Of a stretch of DNA of 7,412 nucleotides, positions 1 to 6,322 are shown one piece after another; position 1 is the stretch's first letter; every line of letters begins with the position of its first letter. Made by a program: the position numbers and the translations under genes. The DNA is taken from NCBI GenBank assembly GCA_041477005.1, contig JBGOUJ010000393.1, positions 1-7,412 of the forward strand, read 5' to 3'. The notes below the pieces were generated by a model. The model had not been told where the DNA came from and ran no database searches. It was given only the letters and a program-made list of their open reading frames with translations. The DNA comes from JBGOUJ01 sp041477005 (GTDB lineage: Bacteria > Acidobacteriota > Terriglobia > Bryobacterales > JACQDG01).

Positions 1-789
1 AACCGCATCGACGATCGACTGCTGCTGTTCCGACGTCAGCAGTCCGGGCAACTTGGCGGAGGCCCAAAGCAGCATGGTGCGATTGAACGCGTGTTGCGTC
101 TGACAGCCGCGCTCGAGATATCCGCGGAGCAGCTTCAGGCCGTCCTGAATTTCGGGAGCAGACGCATAGTCGTTCGGCGCAGTTCCCACCGCGACGGCGG
201 CGAGGGCAGCGCCGTAGTACGCCGCGGCGGACGATTCCCACGGCTCCAGGTGGAAATTCAGCCAGGCCCAAGCCCCCGCCAGCTCCCCGGTCTTCATCTG
301 CAGCGCCCACAAGTTGCGGAATGCTTCTCGCGCGTCTTCGCTGTTCTTGCCGCTCTGAGCGTCACGGCTGGCGAGGATCAGCGCGTTCAGAATGGCCTCG
401 GTCCCGCGGGATTCGCTGCTTTTCGGGAGACCTCGCGTCTGGTCGGGATAGAAAGGTTCGACTTCCCTCCAGAGCCTCACGCGTTTCGTGATGTTGTCCA
501 GGAGTTTGATCTCGTTTGCGGAAGGACCATCCTCGCCAAGCGCCGTGCGGAGCGCCGGCCGGGCCAGCGCGTACGGCGCCACCGTGTGGCAGGAGACGCA
601 GAAAGTCTGGTGATCACGGACGGCGCCTCGCCAACCCATCCACCAGCTCTGTCGCTCATCGAGGTAGGCCGCGGCCGCCTTCTTGTCCCAGGAGGCGAGA
701 TCGTCAGTCTGGGCGTGCGATTTCGTCGCGAGACCGGTGGCGGCCAGACACGCCGCCAACACCCACGCCCCGGCCCTGGTCTTCTTCAT
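1..789 (-). CDS. Secreted monohaem c-type protein with probable toroid (squalene-cyclase-like) body, 3'-partial
   Basis: The reading frame is open for 263 codons from an ATG at 789 down to base 1 with no stop, so the C-terminus lies outside the window. Residues 1-26 form a Sec signal peptide: a KK start, a hydrophobic core, and a likely cut after SHA before Q27. A single haem c motif, CVSCH, sits at residues 64-68 and is followed by APYALARPALR. Downstream is alanine-, leucine- and tryptophan-rich helical sequence, including WAWLNFHLEPWE near residues 174-185. This resembles the alpha/alpha-toroid of prenyltransferase/squalene-cyclase-like secreted proteins that I associate with Acidobacteriota and relatives; the fold assignment is inference. 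A GAGGTG ribosome site (797-802) lies 7 nt before the ATG and supports the start. It probably acts in the periplasm with covalently bound haem. Substrate and redox partner are unknown. No other gene in the window shares its transcript. Confidence 0.85.
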   Translation of the reverse strand, partial: MKKTRAGAWVLAACLAATGLATKSHAQTDDLASWDKKAAAAYLDERQSWWMGWRGAVRDHQTFCVSCHTVAPYALARPALRTALGEDGPSANEIKLLDNITKRVRLWREVEPFYPDQTRGLPKSSESRGTEAILNALILASRDAQSGKNSEDAREAFRNLWALQMKTGELAGAWAWLNFHLEPWESSAAAYYGAALAAVAVGTAPNDYASAPEIQDGLKLLRGYLERGCQTQHAFNRTMLLWASAKLPGLLTSEQQQSIVDAV

Positions 790-829
790 AGCGAATCACC
801 TCTTCGTGCACCGCGAGTCGCGGGCTTCG

Positions 830-875
830 TTGTCGATAGCTCTCTTTGTCAATATCGCCTATCGCCCATCGACAA
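830..875. repeat. Imperfect inverted repeat enclosing period-7 units
   Basis: The arms TTGTCGATAG (830-839) and CCATCGACAA (866-875) are reverse complements except for one base. They lie 41-86 bases upstream of the haem c gene's ATG. Within and overlapping the right arm, the units TCGCCTA (855-861), TCGCCCA (862-868) and TCGACAA (869-875) repeat with period 7. The location fits a promoter or operator region, but no regulator can be named. The period matches the heptad repeats at 1065 and 7303, although the bases differ. Confidence 0.45.
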
Positions 876-1064
876 GGCAAGCGTGCCGCTATCCGCTGTC
901 CGGCGGGTCTTCGAGCGCCGGCCGGATTCCCTCGCCTCTCTACCCTCGCGTCACCGAATGTCCACCCCCCGCCGGGCTCGACCTGCGCCAGCCCAAGGTG
1001 CTGCCTACACCTCCTCGGTCAAGCAGCTCGGGCCGCAACCCCCGGACCGGAGGCCGGTTGATAA

Positions 1065-1092
1065 TGGCTGAGGGCTGATAGCTGATGACTGG
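1065..1092. repeat. Short heptanucleotide tandem repeat (about four units)
   Basis: Four in-phase 7-base units follow the pattern NRGCTGA: TGGCTGA, GGGCTGA, then TAGCTGA and a decayed TGACTGG. They begin 7 bases beyond the phosphatase stop codon, on its 3' side. The units match those of the long array at 7303-7412, so this is a second small copy of the same repeat. A CGGTTGA at 1055-1061, three bases out of phase, may be a further decayed unit. No function is evident. Confidence 0.75.
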
Positions 1093-1099
1093 GCTCCGG

Positions 1100-2244
1100 C
1101 TATTTCTCCGATGACCTCGTCTCGACCTTCCCTTCGATCAGCCTCTGAATCGGCGAGGGCGGCGGGTCGAGCGCCGCGGCCGCCTTCAGATAGGGCAAGG
1201 CGCTGCCGCCTTCCGCCGGCAATGCCAGCCGCTGCCCGCGGTGTAGCGCGTAGAATTTCGAGCCTTCGATGATCAGCAGCGCCGGCGGCCCGCCGAAGAA
1301 CTTCGACAGCCCCACATCAATCGTAATCACCTTCCCCCCGAAGCGCGGCAGCACCGCGACCATCGGCGTGTGACCAATCACCATGCGGCCGGCCTCGTGA
1401 GTCTTGAGGACCCGATCGACGTGGGCGCCCAAACCGTTCTCGTTCTCCGGCTCGAGCGCCAGGCCCCGGTACCACAGTGGGCCGTCCTGGTCCATGATCA
1501 TTCCATTCTGGAGCCTCTTGAGGTCTTCGAGTTCCTCCTGAACCTCTTGGTTGAATTCCTTCATCGTCTTCCTGGCGTACTTCGGGCTGATGCCGCCGTG
1601 CAGAAAGATCACGTCGTTGATCTTGATGATCACCTTGTGCTGGAGGAGCCATTTGCCGTACTTGCCCTCGGGACCGAATGCCTCCCGATGCTCCACCCAG
1701 CCGAGTGGATGCTCGGCATCGAACTTCTTCCGAAACTCGTCGCCTCGCGGCGGCGGCGTGCCGCTCTCCTTCAAGTCTTCGACGAGCAGCTTGAAATACT
1801 TGTCGCGGACCTCTTCGGACTTTGCCGTTCGGTACAATTCGTACTCTTCGTCCGGGACGTATCGCAAGTCGCCGTAAATGTTCATCGTCTCGTGATTCCC
1901 GAGAAGCGCGTGACACGCCCGCCGGCCTCTTTGGCCTGCTTCTCCAACTCCATCAGCAGATCCATCACTTTTCGCGAAGCCGGCCCGCGGTCCACGACAT
2001 CCCCGACTTGCACCAGGTGAGTCTTCCCGCCGGTCCACTTGTTCTCTCCGTCGATAAGCCCGGCCGTGCGGAGCAAGCTGACAAACTGGTCATAGTCTCC
2101 GTGAACGTCCCCAATCGCAACGATGCGCTGGACCCCTTTGAATGTGTCCTGCGCGACCGCCGGCGCTGCTGCCAGAACCAGCAGAAAAAGAGGGAGGAAT
2201 CTCCTTCGAAGAAGCATGGGTGTGAATAGTTGCCATTTTACCAT
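1100..2244 (-). pseudogene. Secreted Shewanella-like PPP-family metallophosphatase, broken by a one-base frameshift
   Basis: The gene reads from an ATG at 2244 to a TAG at 1100-1102 only if one base is restored near 1911/1912. Before that point the frame encodes a signal peptide (residues 1-31, cut near AVA before Q32), GDVHGD at 45-50 and GDVVDRG at 81-87. It then runs out of frame to a stop at 1882-1884. The next frame carries the rest in the expected order: GNHE at 116-119, DGPLWYRG at 254-261, the metal-site histidine of LHGG at 216, and GHTP with H292. Restoring one C turns GTCAC into GTC CAC and gives VHALLGNHE and a full protein of about 381 residues. This motif set is that of Shewanella-like phosphatases, calcineurin-type enzymes with two metal ions that dephosphorylate proteins or small phosphoesters. 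The substrate is unknown. The ATG at 2244 is chosen over that at 2217 because GGAGGT precedes it. Either the gene has recently decayed or the base is a sequencing error; every motif is intact, so error or very recent loss is likely. It is divergent from the amidohydrolase. Confidence 0.88.
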
Positions 2245-2247
2245 TCG

Positions 2248-2253
2248 ACCTCC
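2248..2253 (-). promoter_or_regulatory. Ribosome binding site of the phosphatase gene
   Basis: On the minus strand GGAGGT ends 3 bases before the ATG at 2244, a close but workable spacing. The alternative ATG at 2217 has no such site. This decides the start and gives a longer signal-peptide n-region containing RRR. Confidence 0.6.
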
Positions 2254-2308
2254 GCGAACGTGCCTTGCTCGACGCCGTGCCCTGATGAGGCCTTGTGGGG
2301 CAGCGCCC

Positions 2309-2338
2309 TTGACACTGCCGCCGCGGCGGTGGTATCGA
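2309..2338 (+). promoter_or_regulatory. Candidate sigma-70 promoter for the amidohydrolase
   Basis: A perfect -35 box TTGACA (2309-2314) is followed after 18 bases by TATCGA (2333-2338), which matches only half of the -10 consensus. The GC palindrome at 2318-2329 occupies the spacer. Transcription would start roughly 30 bases before the ATG at 2377. The weak -10 box keeps confidence low. Confidence 0.35.
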
Positions 2339-2365
2339 GAAGAGCCGCTCGTTCGCGGGCGGCGG

Positions 2366-2371
2366 AAGGAG
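2366..2371 (+). promoter_or_regulatory. Ribosome binding site of the amidohydrolase
   Basis: AAGGAG ends 5 bases before the ATG at 2377, the usual spacing. It fixes that start rather than the in-frame ATG at 2230, which lies far upstream, overlaps the phosphatase start and would bury the signal peptide. Confidence 0.7.
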
Positions 2372-2376
2372 TCTCC

Positions 2377-3519
2377 ATGAAGATGAGATCGAGGGGATGG
2401 CTCGTCCTGACAACCGTTTTGGGGCTGGCCGCCTTGTGCGTGTCGCACAGCGTGGCGCAGGGGCAGCGGGCGCCAAGGCCAAGCCCCATGGATTCGGTCC
2501 TGGTGAAGGACTACCAGCCCGAGTCTTTGCTGGTAGTGCCGGAAACCCACGTGCCGAAGGCCCGTTTCCCGGCCATCGATGTCCACTCCCACGTCTACGC
2601 CAACACGCCCGACGAAGTCGCGGCTTGGGTGCGAACCATGGACGAGGTCGGCGTGGAGACCACCGTCATCCTCTCGGGCGCGACCGGCGCCCGGTTTGAC
2701 CGCCTCGTCGAGCTTTACCTGAAGCCTTATCCCGGACGTTTTCAGCTCTACTGCGGAATCGATACCACTAACCACGAAGAGCAGGATTATTCCGAGCGGG
2801 CGGTCCGCGAGCTGCTGCGGTGTTACAGCAAGGGCGCGCGGGGCGTGGGGGAAATCACGGACAAAGGCTCCGGACTCGGCCGCAACACCGGCTTTCCGGG
2901 CTCGGAAGCGGCGCCGGTCCCGCGCGAGCGGCGCCTGCACCACGACGATGCCCGGCTCGATGCTTTCTGGAAAAAGTGCGCGGAGCTGAAGCTCCCGGTC
3001 AACATGCACATCGCCGACCACCCTTCGGCCTGGCGGCCTGCGGACAATCATCAGGAGAGGACGCCGAGCTACCAAAGGTACAACCAGTACGGCAAGGATG
3101 TGCTCGGTTACAACGAGCTGCTGAGCCACCGGGACCGTTTGCTCGACAAGCATCCGGATACGGTCTTCATCGCCTGCCACCTCAGCAACCAGGGCAACGA
3201 CCTGGCCTCGGTGGCCCAAGTGCTCGACAAATTCCCGAACCTGTATCTGGATATCTCGGCCCGCCACTACGAGTTGGGCCGGCAGCCCCGGACTGCCGCG
3301 AAATTCATCATCCGCTACAAGGACCGGCTGATGTTCGGCACCGACCTGGGCCTGGCAAAGAACATGTATCTTGCTTGGTGGCGATTGTTTGAAACGGCCG
3401 ACGAGTACATGCCCGGGCCGGCCGGGTGGCGGCTGTATGGCCTGGAGCTGCCGGCGCCGGTTCTGGAGAGCCTGTATCGCGCCAACGCGAAGCGGCTGCT
3501 GAACTGGCAGCCGATGTAG
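2377..3519 (+). CDS. Secreted amidohydrolase, PF04909/ACMSD-like family
   Basis: This 380-residue protein starts with a Sec signal peptide (residues 1-27: MKMRSR, hydrophobic core, likely cut after SVA before Q28), so it probably acts in the periplasm or outside the cell. The mature part is a TIM-barrel metal hydrolase. The first-strand HxH is DVHSHV with H70 and H72, then GVGEI with E159, MHIAD with H211, ACHLS with H268, and the catalytic aspartate in FGTDLG is D323. This set and its order match the amidohydrolase-2 family (PF04909), whose members decarboxylate or hydrolyse aromatic and lactone substrates on one divalent metal ion. The true substrate cannot be read from the sequence. An insert between E159 and H211 (GSGLGRNTGFPGSEAAP and onward) probably forms part of the active-site lid. 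The gene is alone on its strand, divergent from the phosphatase and convergent with the Mo-enzyme operon. All key residues are present, so it should be active. Confidence 0.92.
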   Translation: MKMRSRGWLVLTTVLGLAALCVSHSVAQGQRAPRPSPMDSVLVKDYQPESLLVVPETHVPKARFPAIDVHSHVYANTPDEVAAWVRTMDEVGVETTVILSGATGARFDRLVELYLKPYPGRFQLYCGIDTTNHEEQDYSERAVRELLRCYSKGARGVGEITDKGSGLGRNTGFPGSEAAPVPRERRLHHDDARLDAFWKKCAELKLPVNMHIADHPSAWRPADNHQERTPSYQRYNQYGKDVLGYNELLSHRDRLLDKHPDTVFIACHLSNQGNDLASVAQVLDKFPNLYLDISARHYELGRQPRTAAKFIIRYKDRLMFGTDLGLAKNMYLAWWRLFETADEYMPGPAGWRLYGLELPAPVLESLYRANAKRLLNWQPM

Positions 3520-3528
3520 CGGGTCGAA

Positions 3529-3544
3529 GTCGCGGAGCCGCGAC
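3529..3544 (+). terminator. Small hairpin after the amidohydrolase, possible weak terminator
   Basis: GTCGCG and CGCGAC pair around a GAGC loop, starting 9 bases after the stop codon. An alternative pairing, GGGTCG (3521-3526) with CGACCC (3541-3546), is also possible. No T-run follows, so it is not a standard intrinsic terminator, though it could stabilise the 3' end of the message. Confidence 0.35.
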
Positions 3545-3586
3545 CCTGAGGCTGAGACCGTGAAAACAAATGCCGATCCCGCGCCC

Positions 3587-3670
3587 AGTCACCAAGTACG
3601 CCAAGAAAAACTCTCTGTTTCCTTTGAGTCTTTGCGCGAGATCTTTCGGTCGGTTCGATTCTTTCGCGGC
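3587..3670. repeat. Degenerate low-complexity intergenic sequence, possible dispersed-repeat remnant
   Basis: This stretch is less GC-rich than its surroundings and contains near-repeated words: CCAAG twice (3592 and 3601), CTTTGAGT followed by CTTTGCGC (3622-3637), and related TCTTTCGG/TCTTTCGC words (3642-3668). From memory it resembles 'CACCAAG...CCAAGAA' and 'CTTTGCGTCTTTGCG' elements that recur between genes in many environmental bacterial genomes. That resemblance is not verified here. No open frame or RNA gene is evident. The stretch lies between two convergent 3' ends, where such elements are tolerated. Confidence 0.35.
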
Positions 3671-3697
3671 TTCTGAGTCTGGGAGAGCGGTTTTGGA

Positions 3698-5830
3698 TCA
3701 GGCCGCTGTCACCCCGTGCGGGGCCATGGGAAGCGAGCGGAGGCGGATACCGGTGGCGTCGAAGATGGCGTTGCCTACCGCCGGAGCGAGGCCTACGATG
3801 GGCGTTTCGCCGGCGCCGGCCGAGGGCAGGTCTTTGCGGTCGATCAGGACCGTCTCCAGCACTGGAGCGTCGCTGAAGCGCGGGACGCGGTAACGGGAAA
3901 AGCGGGGATTCAGGATTCGGCCGTTTTCAAACTCGATCGCTTCGTACAGCGCCCCGCCGATGCCCATGATGACGGCGCCCTCGACCTGGTTCTTCAGGTG
4001 GTCGGGGTTCATCACCGCGCCGCACTCGAAGGCGGTGGCCACGCGGACGATCTTCACCACGCCGTTGGTCACCGCGACCTCGGCGCAGGAGGCGACGTAG
4101 CTGCCTTTCTCGGTGCCGGCGGCGAGACCCACGCCGTGACCGGGAGCGGGCTTGGTCCGGCCCCAGCCGAAGCGCTCGGCGGAGGCTTCGAGCACCGCCC
4201 GCATCCGCGCGTCTTTCAGGTTCTTCAGCCGAAAAGCCAGCGGGTCCATTTTGAGCGCGCGGGCCAGCTCGTCCATGTGGCTCTCGCGAGCGAAGTGGTT
4301 CGCTGTGGCGGCGAGGCCGCGGTACGAGCCCTGGCGGAGCGGCGAGCGCGTGGCGTGAAACTCGATCTTCTGGTGAGGAATGTCGTAGGGAGACCGAATG
4401 CCCGATCCGCCGGAGTTGTAATTGTGGAACTCCCAGGCGGTGAGAGCGCCGTCGTGGCGGGCGGCGCTCCGGACCTCGATCACCCCGGCCGGGCGGAAAT
4501 AGGCCCAGGTGAATTCTTCCTCGCGCGTCCAGACCAGCTTCACCGGCTTGCCCGCGGCCTTGGCCAGCCGCGCCGCCTCGATGGCCGCTTCGCCGGTGTG
4601 CTTGCCGCCATAGCCGGCGCCGGTGTCCGGCATGATCACGTGGACCCGCTCCTCGGGAATGCCGAACGCCGCCGCCAGCTCGCCGCGGACGCCGAACGGC
4701 CGCTGCGTCCCCGTCCACACGGTCAGCCTGCCTTCGTTCCATTCGGCCACCGCCGCGCGCGGCTCGAGCGGCGTGTGGGCGATGTAGGCGACCGTGTAGG
4801 TCGCCTCGAGCGTCCGATCGGCGGCGGCGATGCCTTCTTCGACCGACCCGGCCACGTGCCGCGAGCCTCCTTCGAAACCGCCGCGGCCCTGGGCCGGATT
4901 CTTCTTGAGGTATTCGAACAGCTCGCGGCTCGAAGGCTGGGGCTCGGCCTTCCATTCCGCCTGAATCGCGGCCGCGGCGCGCGTGGCGATCTGCTCGTCC
5001 GCGGCGGCCACTCCCACGAAGTTGCCGTCGTGGACCACGGTCACGCCCATCTCGTCCGCTTTCTTGGCGTCGAGCGAGACCAGCGTCGCGTTGAAGGCCG
5101 CGGGCCGCACCACCCGCCCGTAAAGCATGCCGGGCCGCTGGACGTCCGGCGTGTACTGGTGCTTCCCGGTAACGATCGCCCTTCCGTCAACCTTCAGAGC
5201 CGGGTGGCCGGCGACCTTCCACTCGCTGGCGGGAGTCAACGGGGCATCGGCCGACACGGTCTTGGTGAGCTTTTGGCCTTTCGTCAGTTGCCCGAAGCCG
5301 GCTGACTGGCCGGTCTTGGGATTCGAGACCTTTCCATCGGCCGCCACCAGCGATCCGCGCTCGACGCCCCACTTTTCGGCGGCGAGGTCGATGAGCAGCT
5401 CGCGCGAGGCGGCCGCCACTTTGCGGAGCTGCGGGACCATGGTCGGCGTGGTGCGGCTGCCGAAGGTCCCCATGTCGTAGGGCGTCAGGTCGGTATCACC
5501 CATCACCAGGCGGATCGAGGCCATCGGGGCGCGCAGCTCTTCGGCGACGGCCTGGGTGAGCGAGGTGCGGGCGTTCTGGCCGACTTCGACCTTGCCGGTG
5601 TAGACGGTCACTTTGCCGTCTTCGCCGACGTGCAGCCAGGCGGCGATCTGCTGGGGCGTCGATTCGCCCCGGCCTTGGCGTCTGCCGCCGCCGGATTCTT
5701 GCGCCGCCGCGTTCTCGATCGCGAGAAAGACCACGATCCCCCCGCCCAGAGCCTGGAAGAAACCGCGGCGGTCGAGCTCGAAGCGGTAGGCCGGCCCGGC
5801 TTGCAGTTCGTAGCGTTCCGGTTCCATCAT
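3698..5830 (-). CDS. Molybdopterin-binding subunit of a periplasmic xanthine dehydrogenase/isoquinoline oxidoreductase-type hydroxylase
   Basis: This 710-residue large subunit of a molybdenum hydroxylase binds the Mo-cytosine or related dinucleotide cofactor and hydroxylates a heterocycle or aldehyde using water. A Tat signal follows a 19-residue leader: LDRRGFFQALGGG with R21-R22, a hydrophobic run, and a likely cut after AAA before Q44. The N-terminal segment (about 60-165) carries VGQNARTSLTQ at 83-93, which in classical xanthine dehydrogenase lies far downstream. The Ald_Xan_dh_C-like part begins near 215 with GRAIVTGKHQY. Then come TGAGYGGK (403-410), SYRGLAATAN (502-511), QVEGAV (615-620), and AGAGE (671-675), whose E675 matches the catalytic glutamate. 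This order and the Tat signal are those of IorB-like proteins. The ATG at 5830 is chosen because it overlaps the upstream stop as ATGA, with AAGAGG just before it. The gene forms an operon with the Fe-S subunit. The substrate is not predictable. Confidence 0.92.
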   Translation of the reverse strand: MMEPERYELQAGPAYRFELDRRGFFQALGGGIVVFLAIENAAAQESGGGRRQGRGESTPQQIAAWLHVGEDGKVTVYTGKVEVGQNARTSLTQAVAEELRAPMASIRLVMGDTDLTPYDMGTFGSRTTPTMVPQLRKVAAASRELLIDLAAEKWGVERGSLVAADGKVSNPKTGQSAGFGQLTKGQKLTKTVSADAPLTPASEWKVAGHPALKVDGRAIVTGKHQYTPDVQRPGMLYGRVVRPAAFNATLVSLDAKKADEMGVTVVHDGNFVGVAAADEQIATRAAAAIQAEWKAEPQPSSRELFEYLKKNPAQGRGGFEGGSRHVAGSVEEGIAAADRTLEATYTVAYIAHTPLEPRAAVAEWNEGRLTVWTGTQRPFGVRGELAAAFGIPEERVHVIMPDTGAGYGGKHTGEAAIEAARLAKAAGKPVKLVWTREEEFTWAYFRPAGVIEVRSAARHDGALTAWEFHNYNSGGSGIRSPYDIPHQKIEFHATRSPLRQGSYRGLAATANHFARESHMDELARALKMDPLAFRLKNLKDARMRAVLEASAERFGWGRTKPAPGHGVGLAAGTEKGSYVASCAEVAVTNGVVKIVRVATAFECGAVMNPDHLKNQVEGAVIMGIGGALYEAIEFENGRILNPRFSRYRVPRFSDAPVLETVLIDRKDLPSAGAGETPIVGLAPAVGNAIFDATGIRLRSLPMAPHGVTAA

Positions 5831-6285
5831 GACGACCTCTTGGCGGCCATCCGGACGGCGGCAATGATCCGTGGATAGGTCCCGCAGCGGCAGATGTTGC
5901 CTTCCATGTGCCGGATGATTTCCGGCTCGCTGGGGTTGGCATTCTTCCGCAGCAGGCCGGCGCCGGAGACAATCATGCCCGGCGTGCAGTAGCCGCACTG
6001 CATGGCGCCCAGCTCGAGAAAGGCCTCCTGCAGCGGGTGCAGCCTGCCGTTCTGCTCCAGGCCCTCGATGGTCGTGATCTCGGTGCGCGCCGCGGCCTTC
6101 ACCGGGGTGATGCAGGAGCGCATCGCGACGCCATTGAGCAGCACCGTGCAGGCGCCGCACTGGCCCTCGCCGCAGCCGTACTTACTGCCGGTAAGGCCCA
6201 GCTCGTCCCGCAGCACGCTGAGCAGGCTGCGGTCGGCATCGGCCTCCACCCGGCGCTTCGTTCCGTTGACTTGAAGGTCAATCAT
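5827..6285 (-). CDS. [2Fe-2S] ferredoxin-type small subunit of the molybdenum hydroxylase
   Basis: This 152-residue protein passes electrons from the Mo site through two [2Fe-2S] clusters. The plant-ferredoxin-type N-terminal half binds the first cluster through C38, C43 and C46 in GCGEGQCGACTVLL, with C58 in RSCITP. The C-terminal four-helix half binds the second through C97 and C100 (QCGYC) and C132 and C134 (ICRCG). All eight cysteines are present and the length is typical of the family (about 150-170). It lacks a signal peptide, so it is presumably exported folded with its Tat-bearing partner; this is known behaviour for such two-subunit enzymes and inferred here. The ATG at 6285 is preceded by AAGGG with a 7-base gap and gives the usual MIDLQVNG start; the longer frame up to 6462 would overlap metF. 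It is the first gene of the operon and its stop overlaps the next start by 4 bases, suggesting translational coupling. Confidence 0.95.
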   Translation of the reverse strand: MIDLQVNGTKRRVEADADRSLLSVLRDELGLTGSKYGCGEGQCGACTVLLNGVAMRSCITPVKAAARTEITTIEGLEQNGRLHPLQEAFLELGAMQCGYCTPGMIVSGAGLLRKNANPSEPEIIRHMEGNICRCGTYPRIIAAVRMAAKRSS

Positions 6286-6286
6286 G

Positions 6287-6314
6287 TTGCCGCCCTTATG
6301 CCTCACCTTATAAC
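6287..6314 (+). promoter_or_regulatory. Candidate metF promoter, possibly giving a leaderless message
   Basis: TTGCCG (6287-6292) and TATAAC (6309-6314) are separated by 16 bases and resemble -35 and -10 boxes. Initiation about 7 bases after the -10 box would fall at or just before the metF ATG at 6323, where no Shine-Dalgarno sequence is visible. The opposite strand of the same AT-rich patch (TATTAT at 6320-6315 or TTATAA at 6313-6308) may serve as the -10 box of the Fe-S/Mo operon, but no good -35 box accompanies it. The whole divergent gap is only 37 bases. Confidence 0.45.
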
Positions 6315-6322
6315 ATAATAAG

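Larger units (their letters stand above)
790..1099. other. Gene-free stretch between two minus-strand genes
   Basis: About 310 bases lie between the start of the haem c gene and the end of the phosphatase gene, which read in the same direction. The left part should hold the haem c gene's promoter. On the minus strand a perfect TTGACA lies at 852-847, but no convincing -10 box follows at the usual 16-18 nt. An inverted repeat and three period-7 units lie at 830-875, and a short heptad array at 1065-1092. Between 880 and 1060 I see only GC-rich sequence with weak stems (for example CCGGC/GCCGG and ACCGG/CCGGT) and no terminator-like T-run. Plus-strand open frames here are antisense to the flanking gene or lack gene-like composition, so I call none. 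Confidence 0.6.
2245..2376. promoter_or_regulatory. Divergent control region between phosphatase and amidohydrolase genes
   Basis: These 132 bases must hold both promoters. A 9-base inverted repeat, CCGCGAACG (2252-2260) and CGTTCGCGG (2350-2358), brackets the region and places one arm near each start codon. A perfect 12-base palindrome, CCGCCGCGGCGG, lies at 2318-2329. Both could be operators, but GC-rich DNA produces such matches readily and no regulator can be named. Confidence 0.4.

Noticed and set aside
847..852. Minus-strand TTGACA as a promoter for the haem c gene
   Set aside because: No -10-like hexamer occurs at 16-18 bases; TATCGA lies only 8 bases away, so it is not called as a promoter.
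91..1071. Plus-strand open frame of 326 codons
   Set aside because: It lies mostly antisense to the signal-peptide haem c gene, has no ribosome site or domain, and has shadow-like Arg/Pro-rich composition.
1895..1925. Programmed ribosomal frameshifting in the phosphatase
   Set aside because: No slippery heptamer or strong downstream stem is evident, and the family is normally encoded in one frame; deletion or sequencing error explains it more simply.
2245..3267. Upstream extension of the phosphatase N-terminal frame through the amidohydrolase gene
   Set aside because: The frame is open only because it is antisense to the amidohydrolase. The signal peptide and GGAGGT site place the real start at 2244.
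3716..5305. Plus-strand open frame of 529 codons opposite the Mo-subunit gene
   Set aside because: It is antisense to a gene with clear family motifs; long antisense frames are expected in high-GC coding DNA, and the translation is rich in Arg, Gly and Ala with no recognisable domain.
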